A stretch of 64,000 nucleotides of DNA from Syngnathus acus (taxonomy: Eukaryota; Chordata; Actinopteri; Syngnathiformes; Syngnathidae): positions 62,001 to 126,000 of the forward strand of contig NW_023590230.1 in assembly GCF_901709675.1 (NCBI RefSeq). The letters are read 5' to 3'. The translations under genes were made by a program, and so were the position numbers. The notes beneath the pieces were generated by a model that was not told the DNA's origin, ran no database searches, and saw nothing but the letters and a program-made list of their open reading frames with translations. Below, piece by piece: positions 1 to 12,409 of the stretch; the first letter of the stretch is position 1; every line of letters begins with the position of its first letter.

Positions 1-80
1 GTAGTCATTTAACATAAAACAAATAACCAATCATAACACATCACTCATAAACATCACAAATACTGATATAAATTACAACC

Positions 81-953
81 CTACGCTTCTTCACCATTCT
101 GGGTCTTACGTATGAATTTCCAAGCCTCCGCCGGCGTCTTGAAAGCAAAAGTCTTTCCATCTTGGGTCACCAGTAGCTTTGCCGGGTGTATTATTCCATG
201 TCTTAGTCCCAATTTGCGCAACTCTTCTCGGACAGGATCAAACAGTTTGCGTTGCTGGTGTACCTCAGCGGCAAGATCAGGGTAGAAGCGTATTTGTTGC
301 CCCTCGTAGCGAATGTTCCCTTTTGCTCTCGCCGCAGTAACTGTAGCCATCTTATCCCGACAGTTAAGGAATTTCATGATCAGAACACGGGGCAGTTCGT
401 TGTTATCTCGTCTCGGGCCAATCCTGTGGGCTCTCTCGATGATAAAGGGAGTAGCATAAATTCCACGACCAAATGTCTCCGGTAGCCATTTTTCCAAAAA
501 CTTACAGGGGTCTCGCCCTTCAGATCCTTCTGGCAGAAATGCGAGTCTTAAGTTGTTGCGCCTGGATCGCGATTCCAAGTCCAGCATTTTTTCTTCGAGC
601 ACTTTCTGTTTCGCTTCCATAGTACATGTCTTAGCCCGCAGGATCTCCACTTCGTCTTCCGCGTTAGAAATGCGGGTTTCGGCTTCGTTCACTCTTTTGA
701 CACAATCCTTTATCTCCTCACGGATATTGTCCAAGTCTGTTTTGATAGTAGTGACGATATCAAGGATTTTATCCACCTTACTGTCCTGAGTTTTCCCCTC
801 CGCACCTGTAGCCCCAGCTAGCTGCGCAGTGTTGCTGCCGTCGCTAGCCTTAGCTTTCACCTGGTCACGGAGAGTGTAGTCCATTAGCTTGGTTTGTTTC
901 GCCTTTTCGTTGGCATCCTGCGGAGTTTTCATTGCTTTTGGAGGCATATTCAA
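81..953 (-). CDS. L1 retrotransposon ORF1 protein (RNA-binding chaperone), intact
   Basis: The 290-residue frame has the layout of L1 ORF1p: a basic N-terminus, a heptad-rich coiled coil at about residues 55-130, an RRM-like core containing RAHRIG near residue 175, and a C-terminal domain with ARAKGNIRYEGQQIRFYPD near 210-228. In this family the protein trimerises through the coiled coil and coats L1 RNA as a nucleic-acid chaperone in the cytoplasmic RNP. There are no internal stops, which suggests a recent copy. Transcription runs leftward, so ORF2 (endonuclease and reverse transcriptase) would lie beyond position 1, outside the window. The frame opens with two close methionines; I keep the longer start. 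The element interrupts the satellite that resumes near 1079. Confidence 0.85.
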   Translation of the reverse strand: MNMPPKAMKTPQDANEKAKQTKLMDYTLRDQVKAKASDGSNTAQLAGATGAEGKTQDSKVDKILDIVTTIKTDLDNIREEIKDCVKRVNEAETRISNAEDEVEILRAKTCTMEAKQKVLEEKMLDLESRSRRNNLRLAFLPEGSEGRDPCKFLEKWLPETFGRGIYATPFIIERAHRIGPRRDNNELPRVLIMKFLNCRDKMATVTAARAKGNIRYEGQQIRFYPDLAAEVHQQRKLFDPVREELRKLGLRHGIIHPAKLLVTQDGKTFAFKTPAEAWKFIRKTQNGEEA

Positions 954-1078
954 GAGTTAGGAGTGGTAATGAATCACACTATGCAGCTAAGGAAAAAAAT
1001 TTTGTATCAGAAATTAGCACAAATAGCGGAGCGGCGAAAAAACACGTCTTTTCACATGGCCGCCATAACCGGAACTCT
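954..1078 (-). promoter_or_regulatory. short L1 5' UTR / internal promoter region
   Basis: About 125 bp separate the ORF1 start from the first recognisable satellite sequence (GAGAAAATGCGATTTAAG at 1079). On the minus strand this stretch contains ATGGCGGCC (around 1058-1067), close to the YY1-type motif that positions transcription starts in mammalian L1. It is unusually short for an L1 5' UTR, so the copy may be slightly 5'-truncated or the family may have a minimal promoter. The exact junction is uncertain by several bases. Confidence 0.45.
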
Positions 1079-2610
1079 GAGAAAATGCGATTTAAGCAAT
1101 AAAACAAAAAATGCTTATAAAACATAAACCAAACGTTGCAGGTTGTCATTTCTGCATGCGCAGTGATAAACTCGGCACTCTGAAGCACCCAAGAGCGCTT
1201 TTAACTAGAAAACGTGCTCAGCTCGTCGAGAAAATGCGCTCTAAGCAATACAATTAAAAATGCTTATAAAACATAAACCAAACGTTGCAGGTGGTCATTT
1301 CTGCATGCGCAGTGATAAACTGGGCACTCTCAAGCCCCCAAGAGCACTTTTTACTATGCCAACCTAACCAGAGTGACGGGAGAGGCACATCCAGAAAACG
1401 TGCTCAGCTCGTCGAGAAAATGCGATTTAAGCAATAAAACAAAAAATGCTTATAAAACATAAACCAAACGTTGCAGGTGGTCATTTCTTCATGCGCAGTG
1501 ATAAACTCGGCACTCTGAAGCACCCAAGAGCGCTTTTTACTAGAAAACGTGCTCAGCTCGTCGAGAAAATGCGCTCTAAGCAATACAATTAAAAATGCTT
1601 ATAAAACATAAACCAAACGTTGCAGGTGGTCATTTCTTCATGCGCAGTGATAAACTCGGCACTCTGAAGCACCCAAGAGCACTTTTTACTTTGCCAACCT
1701 AACCAGAGTGACGGGAGAGGCACCATCCAGAAAACGTGCTCAGCTCGTCGAGAAAATGCGATTTAAGCAATAAAACTAAAAATGCTTATAAAACATAAAC
1801 CAAACGTTGCAGGTGGTCATTTCTTCATGCGCAGTGATAAACTCGGCACTCTCAAGCCCCCAAGAGCGCTTTTTACTATGCCAACCTAACCAGAGTGACG
1901 GGAGAGCCACCATCCAGAAAACGTGCTCAGCTCGTCGAGAAAATGCGATTTAAGCAATAAAATTAAAAATGCTTATAAAACATAAACCAAACGTTGCAGG
2001 TGGTCATTTCTTCATGCGCAGTGATAAACTCGGCACTCTGAAGCACCCAAGAGCACTTTTTACTATGCCAACCTAACCAGAGTGACGGGAGAGGCACCAT
2101 CCAGAAAACGTGCTCAGCTCGTCGAGAAAATGCGATTTAAGCAATAAAACAAAAAATGCTTATAAAACATAAACCAAACGTTGCAGGTGGTCATTTCTTC
2201 ATGCGCAGTGATAAACCCGGCACTCTGAAGCACCCAAGAGCGCTTTTTACTAGAAAACGTGCTCAGCTCGTCGAGAACATGCGCTCTAAGCAATACAATA
2301 AAAAATGCTTATAAAACATAAACCAAACGTTGCAGGTGGTCATTTCTTCATGCGCAGTGATAAACTCGGCACTCTGAAGCACCCAAGAGCACTTTTTACT
2401 TTGCCAACCTAACCAGAGTGACGGGAGAGGCACCATCCAGAAAACGTGCTCAGCTCGTCGAGAAAATGCGATTTAAGCAATAAAACTAAAAATGCTTATA
2501 AAACATAAACCAAACGTTGCAGGTTGTCATTTCTTCATGCGCAGTGATAAACTCCGCACTCTGAAGGACCCAAGAGCGCTTTTTACTTTGCCAACTTAAC
2601 CAGAGTGACG
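1079..2610. repeat. satellite array, family A (block A1)
   Basis: The block is head-to-tail monomers sharing a common body (CGTGCTCAGCTCGTCGAG, AACGTTGCAGGTGGTCATT, TGCGCAGTGATAAACT). Two monomer lengths alternate, about 148 bp and about 186 bp. The longer form carries an extra 38 bp containing TTGCCAACCTAACCAGAGTG. Monomers differ by few substitutions. Short frames here are chance open frames; I see no gene. Confidence 0.93.
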
Positions 2611-3830
2611 TGAGGCGACCGGGTGCGGACGCTAACTCACGCCCGGCAAGAGCGCTCGGAAGGCGGATAGGCTTTCACGGAAGCCCCGCCAGCAGGTCCG
2701 CGGGCCAAATAGGGTTCCATAAGGGACCGGGCGCGGACGCTAACCCACGCCAGGCATGAGAGCTCGGAAGGCGGATAGGCTTTCACGGAGATCCCGCCGG
2801 CCGGTCAGCGGGCCAAATAGGGTCCCATAAAGAACCGGGCGCGGTCTCTAACTCACGCCCGGCAGGAGTGCTCGGAGGGCGGATAGGCTTTCACGGGGAC
2901 CCGCCAGCCGGTCCGCGGGCCAAATAGGGTCCCGTAAGTGACCGGGCGCGGTCTCTTACTCACGCCCGGCAGGAGTGCTCGGAGGGCGGATAGGCATTCA
3001 CGGAGGTACCGCCAGCCGGTCCGCGGGCCAATTAGGGTCCCGTAAGGGACCGGGCGCGGTCTCTAACTCAGGCCCGGCAGGAGTGCTCGGAGGGCGGATA
3101 GGCATTCACGGAGGTACCGCCAGCCGGTCCGCGGGCCATTTAGGGTCCCATAAGGGACCGGGCGCGGTCTCTAACTCAGGCCCGGCAGGAGTGCTCCGAA
3201 GGCGGATAGGCATTCACCGAGGTACCGCCAGCCGGTCCGCGGGCCATTTAGGGTCCCGTAAGTGACCGGGCGCGGTCTCTAACTCAGGCCCGGCAGGAGT
3301 GCTCGGATGGCGGATAGGCATTCACGAAGGTACCGCCAGCCGGTCCGCGGGCCATTTAGGGTCCCATAAGGGACCGGGCGCGGTCTCTAACTCACGCCCG
3401 GCAGGAGTGCTCGGAGGGCGGATAGGCTTTCACGGAGGTACCGCCAGCAGGTCCGCAGGCCATTTAGGGTCCCATAAGTGACCGGGCGCGGTCTCGAACT
3501 CACACCCGGCAGGAGTGCTCGGAGGGCGGATAGGCTTTCACGGTGGTACCGCTAGCCGGTCCGCGGGCCATTTAGGGTCCCATAAGTGACCGGGCGCGGT
3601 CTCTAACTCAGGCCCGGCAGGAGTGCTCGGAGGGCGGATAGGCATTCACGGAGGTACCGCCAGCCGGTCCGCGGGCCAATTAGGGTCCCATAAGTGACCG
3701 GGCGCGGTCTCTAACCCACGCCCGGCAGGAGTGCTCGGAGGGCGGACAGGCTTTCACGGAGCTCCCGCCAGCCGGTCCGCGGGCCAAATAGGGTCCCATA
3801 AGGGACCGGGGGCGGACGCTAAACCACGCA
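2611..3830. repeat. satellite array, GC-rich family B (block B1), 108-bp period
   Basis: There are about eleven tandem units of 107-109 bp with the core ACCGGGCGCGGTCTCTAAC, GAGTGCTCGGAGGGCGGATA and GCCGGTCCGCGGGCCA. The units are CpG-rich and unrelated to family A. Because 108 is divisible by three, the same peptide pattern (GGRIGIHGGTASRSAG) recurs in frame. These frames are by-products of the period and are not annotated as genes. The block is repeated with near identity at 6993 and 11190. Confidence 0.93.
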
Positions 3831-6800
3831 CTCAACTCGGCACTCTGAAGCACCCAAGAGCGCTTTTTACTAGAAAACGTGCTCAGCTCGTCGAGAAAAT
3901 GCACTCTAAGCAATACAATTAAAAATGCTTATAAAACATAAACCAAACGTTGCAGGTGGTCATTTCTTCATGCGCAGTGATAAACTCGGCACTCTGAAGC
4001 ACCCAAGAGCGCTTTTTACTTTGCCAACCTAACCAGAGTGACGGGAGAGGCACCATCCAGAAAACGTGCTCAGCTCGTCGAGAAAATGCGATTTAAGCAA
4101 TAAAATTAAAAATGCTTATAAAACATAAACCAAACGTTGCAGGTGGTCATTTCTTCATGCGCAGTGATAAACTCGGCACTCTGAAGCACCCAAGAGCGCT
4201 TTTAACTAGAAAACGTGCTCAGCTCGTCGAGAAAATGCGCTCTAAGCAATACAATTAAAAATGCTCATAAAACATAAACCAAACGTTGCAGGTGGTCATT
4301 TCTTCATGTGCAGTGATAAACTCGGCACTCTGAAGCACCCAAGAGCGCTTTTTACTTTGCCAACCTAACCAGAGTGACGGGAGAGGCACCATCCAGAAAA
4401 CGTGCTCAGCTCGTCGAGAAAATGCGATTTAAGCAATAAAACTAAAAATGCTTATAAAACATAAACCAAACGTTGCATGTGATCATTTCTGCATGCGCAG
4501 TGATAAACTGGGCACTCTGAAGCCCCCAAGAGCACTTTTTGCTATGCCAACCTAACCAGAGTGACGGGAGAGGCACCATCTAGAAAACGTGCTCAGCTCG
4601 TCGAGAAAATGCGATTTAAGCAATAAAACAAAAAATGCTTATAAAACATAAACCAAACGTTGCAGGTTGTCATTTCTGCATGCACAGTGATAAACTCGGC
4701 ACTCTGAAGCACCCAAGAGCGCTTTTAACTAGAAAACGTGCTCAGCTCGTCGAGAAAATGCGCTCTAAGCAATACAATTAAAAATGCTTATAAAACATAA
4801 ACCAAACGTTGCAGGTGGTCATTTCTTCATGCGCAGTGATAAACTCGGCACTCTGAAGCACCCAAGAGCACTTTTTACTTTGCCAACCTAACCAGAGTGA
4901 CGGGAGAGGCACCATCCAGAAAACGTGCTCAGCTCGTCGAGAAAATGCGATTTAAGCAATAAAACTAAAAATGCTTATAAAACATAAACCAAACGTTGCA
5001 GGTGGTCATTTCTTCATGCGCAGTGATAAACTCGGCACTCTGAAGCACCCAAGAGCGCTTTTTACTTTGCCAACCTAACCAGAGTGACGGGAGAGGCACC
5101 ATCCAGAAAATGTGCTCAGCTCGTCGAGAAAATGCGATTTAAGCAATAAAACTAAAAATGCTTATAAAACATAAACCAAACGTTGCAGGTGGTCATTTCT
5201 GCATGCGCAGTGATAAACTGGGCACTCTGAAGCCCCCAAGAGCACTTTTTACTATGCCAACCTAACCAGAGTGACGGGAGAGGCACCATCCAGAAAACGT
5301 GCTCAGCTCGTCGAGAAAATGCGATTTAAGCAATAAAATTAAAAATGCTTATAAAACATAAACCAAACGTTGCAGGTGGTCATTTCTTCATGCGCAGTGA
5401 TAAACTCGGCACTCTGAAGCACCCAAGAGCGCTTTTAACTAGAAAACGTGCTCAGCTCGTCGAGAAAATGCGCTCTAAGCAATACAATTAAAAATGCTCA
5501 TAAAACATAAACCAAACGTTGCAGGTGGTCATTTCTTCATGTGCAGTGATAAACTCGGCACTCTGAAGCACCCAAGAGCGCTTTTTACTTTGCCAACCTA
5601 ACCAGAGTGACTGGAGAGGCACCATCCAGAAAACGTGCTCAGCTCATCGAGAAAATGCGATTTAAGCAATAAAACTAAAAATGCTTATAAAACATAAACC
5701 AAACGTTGCAGGTGGTCATTTCTGCATGCGCAGTGATAAACTGGGCACTCTGAAGCCCCCAAGAGCACTTTTTACTATGCCAACCTAACCAGAGTGACGG
5801 GAGAGGCACCATCCAGAAAACGTGCTCAGCTCGTCGAGAAAATGCGATTTAAGCAATAAAACAAAAAATGCTTATAAAACATAAACCAAACGTTGCAGGT
5901 GGTCATTTCTGCATGCGCAGTGATAAACTCGGCACTCTGAAGCACCCAAGAGCGCTTTTACTAGAAAACGTGCTCAGCTCGTCGAGAAAATGCGCTCTAA
6001 GCAATACAATTAAAAATGCTTATAAAACATAAACCAAACGTTGCAGGTGGTCATTTCTGCATGCGCAGTGATAAACTGGGCACTCTGAAGCCCCCAAGAG
6101 CACTTTTTACTATGCCAACCTAACCAGAGTGACGGGAGAGGCACCATCCAGAAAACGTGCTCAGCTCGTCGAGAAAATGCGATTTAAGCAATAAAACAAA
6201 AATGCTTATAAAACATAAACCAAACGTTGCAGGTGGTCATTTCTGCATGCGCAGTGATAAACTCGGCACTCTGAAGCACCCAAGAGCGCTTTTTACTAGA
6301 AAACGTGCTCAGCTCGTCGAGAAAATGCGATTTAAGCAATAAAATTAAAAATGCTTATAAAACATAAACCAAACGTTGCAGGTGGTCATTTCTTCATGCG
6401 CAGTGATAAACTCGGCACTCTGAAGCACCCAAGAGCACTTTTTACTATGCCAACCTAACCAGAGTGACGGGAGAGGCACCATCCAGAAAACGTGCTCAGC
6501 TCGTCGAGAAAATGCGATTTAAGCAATAAAACAAAAAATGCTTATAAAACATAAACCAAACGTTGCAGGTGGTCATTTCTTCATGCGCAGTGATAAACCC
6601 GGCACTCTGAAGCACCCAAGAGCGCTTTTTACTAGAAAACGTGCTCAGCTCGTCGAGAACATGCGCTCTAAGCAATACAATAAAAAATGCTTATAAAACA
6701 TAAACCAAACGTTGCAGGTGGTCATTTCTTCATGCGCAGTGATAAACTCGGCACTCTGAAGCACCCAAGAGCACTTTTTACTTTGCCAACCTAACCAGAG

Positions 6801-6992
6801 TGACGGGAGAGGCACCATCCAGAAAACGTGCTCAGCTCGTCGAGAAAATGCGATTTAAGCAATAAAACTAAAAATGCTTATAAAACATAAACCAAACGTT
6901 GCAGGTTGTCATTTCTTCATGCGCAGTGATAAACTCCGCACTCTGAAGGACCCAAGAGCGCTTTTTACTTTGCCAACTTAACCAGAGTGACG
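3831..6992. repeat. satellite array, family A (block A2)
   Basis: Family A monomers of both lengths, 3162 bp in total. The block begins at an abrupt B-to-A switch (CTCAACTCGGCACTC) that is the same in every copy of the higher-order unit. It ends at the same CCAACTTAACCAGAGTGACG-to-B boundary. No gene is seen. Confidence 0.93.
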
Positions 6993-8212
6993 TGAGGCGA
7001 CCGGGTGCGGACGCTAACTCACGCCCGGCAAGAGCGCTCGGAAGGCGGATAGGCTTTCACGGAAGCCCCGCCAGCAGGTCCGCGGGCCAAATAGGGTTCC
7101 ATAAGGGACCGGGCGCGGACGCTAACCCACGCCAGGCATGAGAGCTCGGAAGGCGGATAGGCTTTCACGGAGATCCCGCCGGCCGGTCAGCGGGCCAAAT
7201 AGGGTCCCATAAAGAACCGGGCGCGGTCTCTAACTCACGCCCGGCAGGAGTGCTCGGAGGGCGGATAGGCTTTCACGGGGACCCGCCAGCCGGTCCGCGG
7301 GCCAAATAGGGTCCCGTAAGTGACCGGGCGCGGTCTCTTACTCACGCCCGGCAGGAGTGCTCGGAGGGCGGATAGGCATTCACGGAGGTACCGCCAGCCG
7401 GTCCGCGGGCCAATTAGGGTCCCGTAAGGGACCGGGCGCGGTCTCTAACTCAGGCCCGGCAGGAGTGCTCGGAGGGCGGATAGGCATTCACGGAGGTACC
7501 GCCAGCCGGTCCGCGGGCCATTTAGGGTCCCATAAGGGACCGGGCGCGGTCTCTAACTCAGGCCCGGCAGGAGTGCTCCGAAGGCGGATAGGCATTCACC
7601 GAGGTACCGCCAGCCGGTCCGCGGGCCATTTAGGGTCCCGTAAGTGACCGGGCGCGGTCTCTAACTCAGGCCCGGCAGGAGTGCTCGGATGGCGGATAGG
7701 CATTCACGAAGGTACCGCCAGCCGGTCCGCGGGCCATTTAGGGTCCCATAAGGGACCGGGCGCGGTCTCTAACTCACGCCCGGCAGGAGTGCTCGGAGGG
7801 CGGATAGGCTTTCACGGAGGTACCGCCAGCAGGTCCGCAGGCCATTTAGGGTCCCATAAGTGACCGGGCGCGGTCTCGAACTCACACCCGGCAGGAGTGC
7901 TCGGAGGGCGGATAGGCTTTCACGGTGGTACCGCTAGCCGGTCCGCGGGCCATTTAGGGTCCCATAAGTGACCGGGCGCGGTCTCTAACTCAGGCCCGGC
8001 AGGAGTGCTCGGAGGGCGGATAGGCATTCACGGAGGTACCGCCAGCCGGTCCGCGGGCCAATTAGGGTCCCATAAGTGACCGGGCGCGGTCTCTAACCCA
8101 CGCCCGGCAGGAGTGCTCGGAGGGCGGACAGGCTTTCACGGAGCTCCCGCCAGCCGGTCCGCGGGCCAAATAGGGTCCCATAAGGGACCGGGGGCGGACG
8201 CTAAACCACGCA
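6993..8212. repeat. satellite family B block B2, second copy of the higher-order unit
   Basis: This 1220-bp block reproduces B1 unit for unit, including private variants such as the TCTCTTACTCACG unit and the GCTCCGAAGG unit. It is displaced by exactly 4382 bp from B1. That shows the repeat unit being amplified is the whole A+B cassette rather than single monomers. Confidence 0.93.
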
Positions 8213-11189
8213 CTCAACTCGGCACTCTGAAGCACCCAAGAGCGCTTTTTACTAGAAAACGTGCTCAGCTCGTCGAGAAAATGCACTCTAAGCAATACAA
8301 TTAAAAATGCTTATAAAACATAAACCAAACGTTGCAGGTGGTCATTTCTTCATGCGCAGTGATAAACTCGGCACTCTGAAGCACCCAAGAGCGCTTTTAA
8401 CTAGAAAACGTGCTCAGCTCGTCGAGAAAATGCGCTCTAAGCAATACAATTAAAAATGCTTATAAAACATAAACCAAACGTTGCAGGTGGTCATTTCTTC
8501 ATGCGCAGTGATAAACTCGGCACTCTGAAGCACCCAAGAGCACTTTTTACTTTGCCAACCTAACCAGAGTGACGGGAGAGGCACCATCCAGAAAACGTGC
8601 TCAGCTCGTCGAGAAAATGCGATTTAAGCAATAAAACTAAAAATGCTTATAAAACATAAACCAAACGTTGCAGGTGGTCATTTCTTCATGCGCAGTGATA
8701 AACTCGGCACTCTGAAGCACCCAAGAGCGCTTTTTACTTTGCCAACCTAACCAGAGTGACGGGAGAGGCACCATCCAGAAAATGTGCTCAGCTCGTCGAG
8801 AAAATGCGATTTAAGCAATAAAACTAAAAATGCTTATAAAACATAAACCAAACGTTGCAGGTGGTCATTTCTGCATGCGCAGTGATAAACTGGGCACTCT
8901 GAAGCCCCCAAGAGCACTTTTTACTATGCCAACCTAACCAGAGTGACGGGAGAGGCACCATCCAGAAAACGTGCTCAGCTCGTCGAGAAAATGCGATTTA
9001 AGCAATAAAATTAAAAATGCTTATAAAACATAAACCAAACGTTGCAGGTGGTCATTTCTTCATGCGCAGTGATAAACTCGGCACTCTGAAGCACCCAAGA
9101 GCGCTTTTAACTAGAAAACGTGCTCAGCTCGTCGAGAAAATGCGCTCTAAGCAATACAATTAAAAATGCTCATAAAACATAAACCAAACGTTGCAGGTGG
9201 TCATTTCTTCATGTGCAGTGATAAACTCGGCACTCTGAAGCACCCAAGAGCGCTTTTTACTTTGCCAACCTAACCAGAGTGACTGGAGAGGCACCATCCA
9301 GAAAACGTGCTCAGCTCATCGAGAAAATGCGATTTAAGCAATAAAACTAAAAATGCTTATAAAACATAAACCAAACGTTGCAGGTGGTCATTTCTGCATG
9401 CGCAGTGATAAACTGGGCACTCTGAAGCCCCCAAGAGCACTTTTTACTATGCCAACCTAACCAGAGTGACGGGAGAGGCACCATCCAGAAAACGTGCTCA
9501 GCTCGTCGAGAAAATGCGATTTAAGCAATAAAACAAAAAATGCTTATAAAACATAAACCAAACGTTGCAGGTGGTCATTTCTGCATGCGCAGTGATAAAC
9601 TCGGCACTCTGAAGCACCCAAGAGCGCTTTTTACTAGAAAACGTGCTCAGCTCGTCGAGAAAATGCGCTCTAAGCAATACAATTAAAAATGCTTATAAAA
9701 CATAAACCAAACGTTGCAGGTGGTCATTTCTGCATGCGCAGTGATAAACTGGGCACTCTGAAGCCCCCAAGAGCACTTTTTACTATGCCAACCTAACCAG
9801 AGTGACGGGAGAGGCACCATCCAGAAAACGTGCTCAGCTCGTCGAGAAAATGCGATTTAAGCAATAAAACAAAAAATGCTTATAAAACATAAACCAAACG
9901 TTGCAGGTGGTCATTTCTGCATGCGCAGTGATAAACTCGGCACTCTGAAGCACCCAAGAGCGCTTTTTACTAGAAAACGTGCTCAGCTCGTCGAGAAAAT
10001 GCGCTCTAAGCAATACAATTAAAAATGCTTATAAAACATAAACCAAACGTTGCAGGTGGTCATTTCTTCATGCGCAGTGATAAACTCGGCACTCTGAAGC
10101 ACCCAAGAGCACTTTTTACTTTGCCAACCTAACCAGAGTGACGGGAGAGCCACCATCCAGAAAACGTGCTCAGCTCGTCGAGAAAATGCGATTTAAGCAA
10201 TAAAATTAAAAATGCTTATAAAACATAAACCAAACGTTGCAGGTGGTCATTTCTTCATGCGCAGTGATAAACTCGGCACTCTGAAGCACCCAAGAGCGCT
10301 TTTAACTAGAAAACGTGCTCAGCTCGTCGAGAAAATGCGCTCTAAGCAATACAATTAAAAATGCTCATAAAACATAAACCAAACGTTGCAGGTGGTCATT
10401 TCTTCATGCGCAGTGATAAACTCGGCACTCTCAAGCCCCCAAGAGCGCTTTTTACTATGCCAACCTAACCAGAGTGACGGGAGAGCCACCATCCAGAAAA
10501 CGTGCTCAGCTCGTCGAGAAAATGCGATTTAAGCAATAAAATTAAAAATGCTTTTAAAACATAAACCAAACGTTGCAGGTGGTCATTTCTTCATGCGCAG
10601 TGATAAACTCGGCACTCTGAAGCACCCAAGAGCACTTTTTACTATGCCAACCTAACCAGAGTGACGGGAGAGGCACCATCCAGAAAACGTGCTCAGCTCG
10701 TCGAGAAAATGCGATTTAAGCAATAAAACAAAAAATGCTTATAAAACATAAACCAAACGTTGCAGGTGGTCATTTCTTCATGCGCAGTGATAAACCCGGC
10801 ACTCTGAAGCACCCAAGAGCGCTTTTTACTAGAAAACGTGCTCAGCTCGTCGAGAACATGCGCTCTAAGCAATACAATAAAAAATGCTTATAAAACATAA
10901 ACCAAACGTTGCAGGTGGTCATTTCTTCATGCGCAGTGATAAACTCGGCACTCTGAAGCACCCAAGAGCACTTTTTACTTTGCCAACCTAACCAGAGTGA
11001 CGGGAGAGGCACCATCCAGAAAACGTGCTCAGCTCGTCGAGAAAATGCGATTTAAGCAATAAAACTAAAAATGCTTATAAAACATAAACCAAACGTTGCA
11101 GGTTGTCATTTCTTCATGCGCAGTGATAAACTCCGCACTCTGAAGGACCCAAGAGCGCTTTTTACTTTGCCAACTTAACCAGAGTGACG
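8213..11189. repeat. satellite array, family A (block A3)
   Basis: Family A monomers, 2977 bp. This is 185 bp shorter than A2, close to the length of one long monomer, as expected from a single-monomer deletion by unequal exchange. No gene is seen. Confidence 0.92.
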
Positions 11190-12409
11190 TGAGGCGACCG
11201 GGTGCGGACGCTAACTCACGCCCGGCAAGAGCGCTCGGAAGGCGGATAGGCTTTCACGGAAGCCCCGCCAGCAGGTCCGCGGGCCAAATAGGGTTCCATA
11301 AGGGACCGGGCGCGGACGCTAACCCACGCCAGGCATGAGAGCTCGGAAGGCGGATAGGCTTTCACGGAGATCCCGCCGGCCGGTCAGCGGGCCAAATAGG
11401 GTCCCATAAAGAACCGGGCGCGGTCTCTAACTCACGCCCGGCAGGAGTGCTCGGAGGGCGGATAGGCTTTCACGGGGACCCGCCAGCCGGTCCGCGGGCC
11501 AAATAGGGTCCCGTAAGTGACCGGGCGCGGTCTCTTACTCACGCCCGGCAGGAGTGCTCGGAGGGCGGATAGGCATTCACGGAGGTACCGCCAGCCGGTC
11601 CGCGGGCCAATTAGGGTCCCGTAAGGGACCGGGCGCGGTCTCTAACTCAGGCCCGGCAGGAGTGCTCGGAGGGCGGATAGGCATTCACGGAGGTACCGCC
11701 AGCCGGTCCGCGGGCCATTTAGGGTCCCATAAGGGACCGGGCGCGGTCTCTAACTCAGGCCCGGCAGGAGTGCTCCGAAGGCGGATAGGCATTCACCGAG
11801 GTACCGCCAGCCGGTCCGCGGGCCATTTAGGGTCCCGTAAGTGACCGGGCGCGGTCTCTAACTCAGGCCCGGCAGGAGTGCTCGGATGGCGGATAGGCAT
11901 TCACGAAGGTACCGCCAGCCGGTCCGCGGGCCATTTAGGGTCCCATAAGGGACCGGGCGCGGTCTCTAACTCACGCCCGGCAGGAGTGCTCGGAGGGCGG
12001 ATAGGCTTTCACGGAGGTACCGCCAGCAGGTCCGCGGGCCATTTAGGGTCCCATAAGTGACCGGGCGCGGTCTCGAACTCACACCCGGCAGGAGTGCTCG
12101 GAGGGCGGATAGGCTTTCACGGTGGTACCGCTAGCCGGTCCGCGGGCCATTTAGGGTCCCATAAGTGACCGGGCGCGGTCTCTAACTCAGGCCCGGCAGG
12201 AGTGCTCGGAGGGCGGATAGGCATTCACGGAGGTACCGCCAGCCGGTCCGCGGGCCAATTAGGGTCCCATAAGTGACCGGGCGTGGTCTCTAACCCACGC
12301 CCGGCAGGAGTGCTCGGAGGGCGGACAGGCTTTCACGGAGCTCCCGCCAGCCGGTCCGCGGGCCAAATAAGGTCCCATAAGGGACCGGGGGCGGACGCTA
12401 AACCACGCA
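11190..12409. repeat. satellite family B block B3, third copy of the higher-order unit
   Basis: The block is the same 1220-bp unit order as B1 and B2, displaced by 4197 bp from B2. It has only a few private substitutions, for example GGGCGTGGTC near 12281 and an AATAAGGTC variant near 12366. Confidence 0.93.

Noticed and set aside
2975-3481. Open frames with repeated GGRIGIHGGTASRSAG peptides in B blocks (also near 7357, 11554, 20593)
   Set aside because: The 108-bp period is a multiple of three, so any stop-free unit gives a repeated peptide. Units differ by stops and there are no gene signals.
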